From NCBI GenBank assembly GCA_963675185.2, contig CAXXOH010000001.1, positions 1-64,000 on the forward strand: a DNA stretch of 64,000 nt, read 5' to 3'. This document shows positions 57,778-64,000 of this stretch, piece by piece. This DNA is from Ilyobacter_A sp963675185. GTDB taxonomy: Bacteria > Fusobacteriota > Fusobacteriia > Fusobacteriales > Fusobacteriaceae. The notes beneath the pieces were generated by a model. The model saw nothing but the letters and a program-made list of their open reading frames with translations, was not told the DNA's origin and did not search any database. Every line of letters begins with the position of its first letter. Position 1 is the first letter of the stretch. The position numbers were made by a program, and so were the translations under genes.

Positions 57778-59142
57778 ATGAAAAAAAACCTCCTATTCTA
57801 CAACGGGATAATAGGTCTCGTTGTCATATGCGTGGTACATTTTATTATGTACAGCCTTATAAAGTCCAACATCTATTCTCAGATAGATAAAGAGCTTTAC
57901 ATAGCAAATGCTGCTCTAAAGAGAAATATAACCTCCAAAGGGATAACCCTCGGAAAATCTTTCCTTAGAAAAGAGCAGGGCTATATCCCCCTTACAATTG
58001 GCTTTGCCATAGTGGACAAAGAGTTCGTTCCTGAGTACCTCGATAACTTCGATCTAGATTTCTATAGAAAAAACCTGGGGGAATTCAAAAGGAATATAAC
58101 CAGCGATAATTTCAAATTTTCTATTGAAAAATACAGGTTTTATGTAAGCACCCACAAATTTTTCGGAGACCCCTTTTATATAATTCTTTCAAAAGACATA
58201 ACCCTAATGGAGAACATAAGAAAGATAATCGTGTACTCGTTTATAACACTCATCTTTATAATAGCAGTTCTGTACCTGATACTTGCAAGTAAGGTAATAA
58301 GCGTGATACTTAGGGCTATCCACGAAATAACAGACTTTACAAAGAATATACAGAAAAACAAGCTGAAGCTTAGGATAAATAAAAAATACGGGAGCCAAGA
58401 GATTGACGAGCTAGTTGGCACCATGAACAACATGTTAGACAGGATAGAGACTAACTTTAGGAGGGTGGAGGATTTCTCCAGCAACGTTAGCCACGAGCTG
58501 AGGACACCACTGACATCCCTAAAAAGCACCATAGAAGTTGAACTCATGGCAGACGACAACAACAAGGATGTGGAACACCACAAAGAGGTACTTTTAAATA
58601 TATTAGACGACGTCAACTGGATGAACTCAATAATACAGGACCTTTTACTCATGACAAGGGGAGATAAGCAAAGCTTCGTCATAGAAGAGGTCAACATGAA
58701 AAAGCTCATAGAAGAGATCTATGACCTCGTAGAGATTATGGCCATGGACAGCAACATAATTATACACACCGATCTAGAGGACTACAACCTTAAGTGCGAT
58801 AAAAACAAAATAAAGAGGATGCTTATAAATCTAGTATCCAACGCCATAAAGTATAACAAGGAGAATGGGGAGATATTCATAAGCTCCCATATAGAAGGCT
58901 CCCATGCAAACATAAGCATCAGAGACACCGGGATAGGTATAAAAAAAGAGAATCTTAAGAAGATAACCGAGAAATTTTTCAGAGAGGACAAGGTGAGAAC
59001 CAGTAAAAAATCTGGAACAGGTCTGGGTCTCTCCATAGTAGAATTTATTGTAAAGCAGCATAAGGGTACAATTAACATAGAGAGCACCGAAGGGATTGGG
59101 AGCACTTTTGAAGTCCTACTCCCTCTATATGAAGAAGATTAA
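57778..59142 (+). CDS. Sensor histidine kinase (CusS-like)
   Basis: The 454-residue kinase has spans at about 8-29 and 151-171, a sensor loop between them, HAMP, HisKA with His239 (SSNVSHELRTPLTS) and an HATPase domain (GTGLGLSIVEFIVKQHKG). It forms an operon with the regulator. The loop has no obvious Met/His cluster, so copper sensing is not supported by visible ligands. Confidence 0.93.
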   Translation: MKKNLLFYNGIIGLVVICVVHFIMYSLIKSNIYSQIDKELYIANAALKRNITSKGITLGKSFLRKEQGYIPLTIGFAIVDKEFVPEYLDNFDLDFYRKNLGEFKRNITSDNFKFSIEKYRFYVSTHKFFGDPFYIILSKDITLMENIRKIIVYSFITLIFIIAVLYLILASKVISVILRAIHEITDFTKNIQKNKLKLRINKKYGSQEIDELVGTMNNMLDRIETNFRRVEDFSSNVSHELRTPLTSLKSTIEVELMADDNNKDVEHHKEVLLNILDDVNWMNSIIQDLLLMTRGDKQSFVIEEVNMKKLIEEIYDLVEIMAMDSNIIIHTDLEDYNLKCDKNKIKRMLINLVSNAIKYNKENGEIFISSHIEGSHANISIRDTGIGIKKENLKKITEKFFREDKVRTSKKSGTGLGLSIVEFIVKQHKGTINIESTEGIGSTFEVLLPLYEED

Positions 59143-59159
59143 AAACAAAAGGAGGAATT

Positions 59160-59309
59160 GTGGATTTCTATAGAAAACTGATTATAAAAATCATAGAGTC
59201 CTCTTCAAGTGGAAGTGAAAGTAAAATTTTAGACATATTAAAGTCAGGCCACGACCTTACTCAAAAAGAGAGGAAAGAACTCGAGGAACTCATAGAAAAT
59301 TTATGCTAG
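59160..59309 (+). CDS. 49-residue hypothetical protein
   Basis: The ORF starts at GTG (or the overlapping TTG) with AAAGGAGG just upstream and reads DFYRKLIIKIIESSSSGSES, ending HDLTQKERKELEELIENLC. It follows the kinase gene by 17 bp and precedes a terminator. It is probably a real helical small protein of the operon; the function is unknown. Confidence 0.55.
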   Translation: MDFYRKLIIKIIESSSSGSESKILDILKSGHDLTQKERKELEELIENLC

Positions 59310-59315
59310 ATGCCT

Positions 59316-59348
59316 AGCTCTCCGCCGCGTGCAGAGAGCTTTTTTATT
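59316..59348 (+). terminator. Terminator
   Basis: AGCTCTC ... GAGAGCT followed by a T-run. Confidence 0.8.
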
Positions 59349-59410
59349 TGAAATAAACACCTCGGTGTGCTAAACTTGTATTAAAATAACTATCGATGGG
59401 AGATGGAAAA

Positions 59411-61885
59411 ATGGAGCTCATAAAAGGAGGCAGCCAGACTGCTCTAATATACAATGAATTAAAACTAACATACGACGACCTTTTGACTAATATAAACACT
59501 TATTCAAGGCTCCTAGACATATCCGAAGGGGACAAAGTGATTATATTCAGCGAAAATAGGCCTGAGTACCACTACTCCTTTTTTTCTACCTGGAAAAACA
59601 ACGGGGTAGCAGTCTGTGTGGATTCCTCGAGCACATCTGATGACCTGGCTTATATAATCAAGGACTGCTCACCAAAGATACTGATAACTTCGGCAGAGTG
59701 TTTAGATACGGCGAAAGAGGCCGCAGCAAAAAGTGATTCCGGAATAAAAATCCTGCTTATGGAGGACTTAGACAAAGAACTCTGCATTTCAGAAAAAAAG
59801 CCTGCAGATTTTATGGAACCGGATGACGAGCAGCTCGCCGTTATACTGTATACCTCGGGAACAACAGGTAACCCAAAAGGGGTTATGCTTACCTATAAAA
59901 ATATCAGAGTCAACTTGAGGGAGATAGAAGATACGGGGATAGTTGAAATGGGGAAGGACACCTTGCTTGCCATCCTGCCTTTTCACCATATTCTTCCACT
60001 GGTTTTTACGGTTATCCTGCCACTAAACTATAGGATACCAACAATAATTTTAAAAGAGGTATCTTCAGACAGTATAAAGGATGCCCTCTCTAAACACTCC
60101 ATAAGTATAATAATAGGTGTTCCGAGGCTTTACGAGCTGCTGCATAAAGGAGTCATGGGAAAAATAAAGTCGAACAAAGTTGCAAAAGTTTTGTTTAAAT
60201 TTGCCTCACATATAAACAGCCAAAGTTTCAGAAAAAAACTGTTCAAAAAAGTACACCAGGTGTTTGGCGGAAATATAAAATACCTGGTTTCAGGAGGGGC
60301 AAAATTAGATGAGCAGATAGCAAAGGACTTTACTATACTTGGTTTTTCTGTAATTGAAGGATACGGTATGACGGAATGCGCCCCAATCATATCCTTTACC
60401 CGTCCAGACAAGATAAAGCCAGGTTCTCCTGGTCAAATACTGGATTGCATGGAGGTAAAAATAGAGGATGACGGCGAAATTTTAGTCAAAGGTCCAAATG
60501 TGATGTTGGGCTACTACAACAAGCCGGAGGAGACTAAAGAGGCCATAGACAGCGAGGGGTGGCTTCATACCGGAGATATCGGCAGCCTAGACAAAGACAA
60601 GTTCCTGTTTATCACCGGTAGAAAAAAAGAGCTCATAATATTAGCCAACGGTAAAAACATCGCCCCAACTGAAATAGAGTTTAAAATACGGGAGCTTTCC
60701 AAAGACATTATCCAGGAGATTGTGGTACTGGAGAATAAAAATCAGCTCACAGCCGTAATATACCCAAACTTCAAAACTCTGATGGAGAAAGGGATTTCAA
60801 ATATAGCCGAAACTGTAAAATGGGAGGTCATAGACCCTTACAACCTCCAGGTGTCAAATTACAAAAAAATTCATAATATAAAAATTGTAAGCGAAGAGCT
60901 GCCTAAAACCAAGCTGGGGAAATTCAAAAGGTTTAAAGTAAAGGAGCTCCTAGAAGAAAAAGCTACTGTCCAAAAAGAAGTCAAGGAACCTGACTACAGG
61001 GAGTACGCCATAATAAAAAAATATCTTGAAGAGGAAAAAGGGGTAAAAATACTACCTAATTCCCATCTTGAGCTTGACCTAGGGCTGGACTCACTAGACC
61101 TAATCGAGCTAGGGTCATTTTTAAAATCAACTTTCAGCCTGGAAATAAAAGAGGATATACTCATAGAAAATGCCACCGTTGAGAAATTAGCCCAATATCT
61201 AAAGATCAACGCTTCAGAGATTAGCGACGGTAAAACCGACTGGGGAAAAATACTAAATGAGGATATAGACATAGAATTTCCACGTTCTTGGAGGGTGTTA
61301 AGAGCAGTGAAGCTAATCCTTTGGCCTGTATTTGCATTTTATTTCAGGCTGAACAAGAGTGGCATGAAAAACCTTCCAAATTCACCTACTATTATAGTAG
61401 GTAACCACCAGAGTTTCATAGACGGTTTCATGGTGGTGAATTCCCTGCCCAACAGGGTGCTTAAAAACACCTACTTTTTGGCAACAGTAAAATACTTCAA
61501 CACGCCATTTATGAGAACTATGGCTGACAATTCAAACGTACTGGTTATAGATATAAACAAGGATCTTTCTATGACACTAAAAGGGGTGGCAAAAGTCTTA
61601 AAGAATGGAAAAAATATAGTTATATTCCCTGAGGGGGCTAGGACTAGAAGCGGAGAGGTAGAGGAGTTTAAAAAGGCTTTTGCTATAATAGCAAAGGAGT
61701 TGAACGTTCCAGTAGTTACCTTTGGTATAGACGGCCCTTATGAAGCCATGCCGGCTGGGCAAAGTTTCCCAAAACCTAAAAAACTCAAGATAAAGTTTTT
61801 CAAGCCAATATACCCAGAAAATTTGAAAATAGAGGAAATAATAGTTAATTCGAGAAATCTAATTATAGAATGGTTAAAAGACTAG
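59411..61885 (+). CDS. Tri-domain acyl-activating enzyme: adenylation - ACP - PlsC acyltransferase (copy 1)
   Basis: I start at the ATG at 59,411 with GGGAG upstream, giving 824 residues. Order: ANL adenylation domain (about 1-530; YTSGTTGNPKGVML, GYGMTECAPI, GWLHTGDIG, KTKLGKFKR), an acyl-carrier domain with phosphopantetheine Ser (LDLGLDSLDLIE, near 560), and a PlsC-type acyltransferase (GNHQSFIDGF, HX4D near 664; FPEGARTRSG). It would activate a fatty acid, load it on its own carrier and pass it to a lysophospholipid or glycerol phosphate. Aas does this with the domains in reverse order and a separate ACP. Confidence 0.9.
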   Translation: MELIKGGSQTALIYNELKLTYDDLLTNINTYSRLLDISEGDKVIIFSENRPEYHYSFFSTWKNNGVAVCVDSSSTSDDLAYIIKDCSPKILITSAECLDTAKEAAAKSDSGIKILLMEDLDKELCISEKKPADFMEPDDEQLAVILYTSGTTGNPKGVMLTYKNIRVNLREIEDTGIVEMGKDTLLAILPFHHILPLVFTVILPLNYRIPTIILKEVSSDSIKDALSKHSISIIIGVPRLYELLHKGVMGKIKSNKVAKVLFKFASHINSQSFRKKLFKKVHQVFGGNIKYLVSGGAKLDEQIAKDFTILGFSVIEGYGMTECAPIISFTRPDKIKPGSPGQILDCMEVKIEDDGEILVKGPNVMLGYYNKPEETKEAIDSEGWLHTGDIGSLDKDKFLFITGRKKELIILANGKNIAPTEIEFKIRELSKDIIQEIVVLENKNQLTAVIYPNFKTLMEKGISNIAETVKWEVIDPYNLQVSNYKKIHNIKIVSEELPKTKLGKFKRFKVKELLEEKATVQKEVKEPDYREYAIIKKYLEEEKGVKILPNSHLELDLGLDSLDLIELGSFLKSTFSLEIKEDILIENATVEKLAQYLKINASEISDGKTDWGKILNEDIDIEFPRSWRVLRAVKLILWPVFAFYFRLNKSGMKNLPNSPTIIVGNHQSFIDGFMVVNSLPNRVLKNTYFLATVKYFNTPFMRTMADNSNVLVIDINKDLSMTLKGVAKVLKNGKNIVIFPEGARTRSGEVEEFKKAFAIIAKELNVPVVTFGIDGPYEAMPAGQSFPKPKKLKIKFFKPIYPENLKIEEIIVNSRNLIIEWLKD

Positions 61886-61906
61886 TTTTTACTAGTCTTT
61901 TTATTT
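61876..61906 (+). terminator. Terminator between the tandem acyltransferase genes
   Basis: AAAGACTAG-TTTTTA-CTAGTCTTT followed by a T-run overlaps the stop region of copy 1. Confidence 0.8.
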
Positions 61907-61974
61907 ACAGCGTTAAAACTCAAAAGCCTGTACTTGACGGCATATGAAAATATGGATAGTTAGGGGGAAGTCCT

Positions 61975-64000
61975 TTGGTTTTTATAGAAGATTTTAATAA
62001 AACTGCGATAATTTTTAAAGATAGGCATATATCCTATGAAGAGTTCATAAGGTCAGCGAAGGGGTATGGCGAGAAAATGACGCTGGGAAAATACAAGCGT
62101 GTGATACTTTTTTCAGAAAACAGACCAGAGCTTTTATTTGCTTTTTTTGCGGTTTGGGAAAAAGGAGGCATCTGCGTAATTCTAGACTTTTCAAGTAGCG
62201 AAGAGGAGCTGAAATTTTTAATAGAGGACTCCAAACCAAGCTATATAATCACATCTAAAACCGGCTACAAAAAACTCTACCCGTTGATAAACATGCTTGA
62301 AGAAAACATTGACTTGCTCTGTTTTGAATATCTGAATTCCATCTACAGCGGAGAGGATGTCTTCATAAAAACACCAGCTATGGATACACCCTGCCTTATG
62401 CTTTACACATCCGGGACAACAGGAGACCCAAAAGGGGTAGTGCTCAGCTATAGAAATTTAGAAACCAATCTTAGCGGACTTCGCAACTGCGGCATCTACA
62501 CAAAGGAGGATGTCGTCCTAGACGTGCTGCCGCTGCACCACATATTTCCTCTGGTAGGGTCAGCCATAATGCCTCTGCACGTGGGCGCTTCGGTAGTAAT
62601 ATTAGATGAGCTGTCTCTAAAATCAATTAAAGAAGCCTTCCAAAAAAACAATGTATCCCTGCTTATAGCAGTTCCAAAGCTTTACGAGATCTTTTACAAA
62701 GGGATAATGGATAAAATTGAGAAAAAACGCTTCACAAGAGTTGCCTACTTTTTGACAAAAAACATAAACAGCAAAAGTTTAAGCAGGCTGGTATTTAAAA
62801 AAGTTCACCAGGCATTCGGAGGGAATGTAAAATTATTCGTATCAGGCGGGGCCAAGATAGCCCCAGAAATAGTCAAGGGGTTTAAGGTGCTTGGATTTGA
62901 ACTTATTGAGGGGTACGGTATGACTGAATGTGCGCCTATGATAAGTTTTACCCCTCCTGGGAAAATCATTATCGGATCGGCCGGTAAGATATTAAAAGGG
63001 TGCGAGGTTAAAATAGCAGAAGACAACGAAATTTTGGTAAAGGGGTCGAACGTCATGATGGGATATTTCGGCAAGCCCAAAGAAACCAGTGAGATAATCG
63101 ACGAAGATGGATGGCTGCACACCGGAGACCTGGGCTATCTGAAAAATAGTTACATTTTCATAACAGGAAGAAAAAAAGAGATGATAGTCTTACCCAATGG
63201 AAAAAATATAAATCCACTGGAGCTCGAGATGGAAATTATGTCCAATACCGATCTAATAGAAGAGGTTGGAGTAGTGGAGCATAACAGCATACTCGCCGCC
63301 ATTATATACCCTAACTTCAATAAAATAAAGGAGTTGGGGATAAGCAACATAATCGAAACCCTAAAACTAAAAGTAATCGATAAATACAACTCCAAGGTTC
63401 CGAACTACAAGAAGATACTACAGATAAAAGTCGTAAATCAGGAACTGCCGAAAACTAAAATAGGCAAGCTTAAACGATTTAAGCTGCACGAACTTCTAAA
63501 AAAGAAAGATGGAAAAAATAAAAATATAGAGGAACCAAACTTGGAGGAATACCATATACTGAAAAAATACCTTAAAAGTAGAAAAGGAGAGGTTCTGCCG
63601 GACTGCCACCTTGAACTGGATATAGGATTGGACTCACTTGATATGGTAGAGCTGTTTGCGTTTATAGGAGAGAATTTCGGTATAGACATGAACGAAAAAA
63701 TACTCCTTCAAAACCCAACTGTTGAAGGGCTAGCAGTATATATTAATGAAAATAAAACCAAAACTGGAAATTCAAATACAGACTGGGGGACTATACTAAG
63801 CTCAAAAACTGAAATTGAGCTACCTAAGTCAGCTCTACTCCTGAAATTTATAAAACTTTTATCTGCCCCTGCATTTAAGCTCTATTTTAGGTTTAAAAAA
63901 GAAGGGATAGAAAATATTCCAAACACCCCTTGCATATTAGCTGGAAATCACCAGAGTTTTATAGACGGTCTAATGATAAACAACGCCCTAAAGTTCAACT
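61975..64000 (+). CDS. Tri-domain acyl-activating enzyme, copy 2 (cut by window end)
   Basis: A second gene of the same layout starts at TTG 61,975 with AGGGGGA upstream and reads MVFIEDFNKTAIIFKDRHIS. It has the adenylation motif YTSGTTGDPKGVVL, a carrier Ser in LDIGLDSLDMVE, and the first acyltransferase motif GNHQSFIDGLM close to the right edge. It is about 675 residues so far. Divergence from copy 1 is considerable, so this is an old duplication and probably a different acyl or acceptor specificity. Confidence 0.9.
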   Translation, partial: MVFIEDFNKTAIIFKDRHISYEEFIRSAKGYGEKMTLGKYKRVILFSENRPELLFAFFAVWEKGGICVILDFSSSEEELKFLIEDSKPSYIITSKTGYKKLYPLINMLEENIDLLCFEYLNSIYSGEDVFIKTPAMDTPCLMLYTSGTTGDPKGVVLSYRNLETNLSGLRNCGIYTKEDVVLDVLPLHHIFPLVGSAIMPLHVGASVVILDELSLKSIKEAFQKNNVSLLIAVPKLYEIFYKGIMDKIEKKRFTRVAYFLTKNINSKSLSRLVFKKVHQAFGGNVKLFVSGGAKIAPEIVKGFKVLGFELIEGYGMTECAPMISFTPPGKIIIGSAGKILKGCEVKIAEDNEILVKGSNVMMGYFGKPKETSEIIDEDGWLHTGDLGYLKNSYIFITGRKKEMIVLPNGKNINPLELEMEIMSNTDLIEEVGVVEHNSILAAIIYPNFNKIKELGISNIIETLKLKVIDKYNSKVPNYKKILQIKVVNQELPKTKIGKLKRFKLHELLKKKDGKNKNIEEPNLEEYHILKKYLKSRKGEVLPDCHLELDIGLDSLDMVELFAFIGENFGIDMNEKILLQNPTVEGLAVYINENKTKTGNSNTDWGTILSSKTEIELPKSALLLKFIKLLSAPAFKLYFRFKKEGIENIPNTPCILAGNHQSFIDGLMINNALKFN

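Overview
The window looks like chromosome from a low-GC, diderm, mainly anaerobic bacterium. I favour Fusobacteriota (Ilyobacter, Propionigenium or Psychrilyobacter type). The reasons are AT-rich DNA with heavy AUA/AGA codon use, signal peptides ending in a SFAE-like pattern, an outer-membrane-like barrel fused to a multicopper oxidase, an AhpC plus stand-alone AhpF N-terminal domain, and tandem adenylation-ACP-PlsC proteins. The assignment is inferred from style, not from a marker gene.

Region 1 (1-9,370) is phage-like. A CI/LexA-type repressor (986) sits between two strong promoters that carry the same operator just downstream of the -10 box: one reads left (863-913), one reads right (6,049-6,099). 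Between them lies a very AT-rich cargo: a Vsr-like nuclease, then a NUDIX hydrolase 1 bp from a PLD-nuclease/SF2-helicase/DUF3427 protein. To the right is a GC-richer operon: AbrB-like regulator, replication initiator-like protein, helicase-loader-like protein, MazG-like protein, Cys-rich mini-protein, amidase, holin-like protein and a 45-residue EF-hand protein. No capsid, tail or integrase gene is visible.

Region 2 (9,400-15,260) holds a SIMPL protein, a HicAB toxin-antitoxin pair with a textbook promoter/operator, an OmpR-type two-component system, SHOCT mini-proteins, two members of a family of about 40-residue proteins with a DCC motif, and a DUF302 protein.

Region 3 (15,300-42,000) is a large copper/redox island. 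It has a multicopper oxidase fused to a CopB-like barrel, a CuA-type lipoprotein destroyed by point mutations and an IS256-type element, a Spy-like Met-rich protein, three CopA ATPases with different N-termini, a free HMA protein and two CsoR repressors. A long leftward operon mixes Cu ATPases with an Lgt-like protein lacking usual catalytic residues, a membrane spermidine-synthase-like protein, an FMN-binding protein and several Cys/His-rich membrane proteins. Three promoters carry a shared G-rich box that is probably the CsoR operator. The third CopA is split by an IS4-type element exactly in its first metal-binding motif.

Region 4 (42,100-64,000) has a PerR-box-like controlled AhpC/AhpF-N pair, a decayed MFS gene, a P-loop protein divergent from a RelA/SpoT-domain protein, a second copy of the IS4-type element (with an internal hairpin flipped relative to copy 1 and no target duplication), a CoA-acylating aldehyde dehydrogenase, DinB, an M32 carboxypeptidase, an MBL hydrolase, an M18 aminopeptidase, a second two-component system, and two tandem adenylation-ACP-acyltransferase genes, the last cut by the window end.
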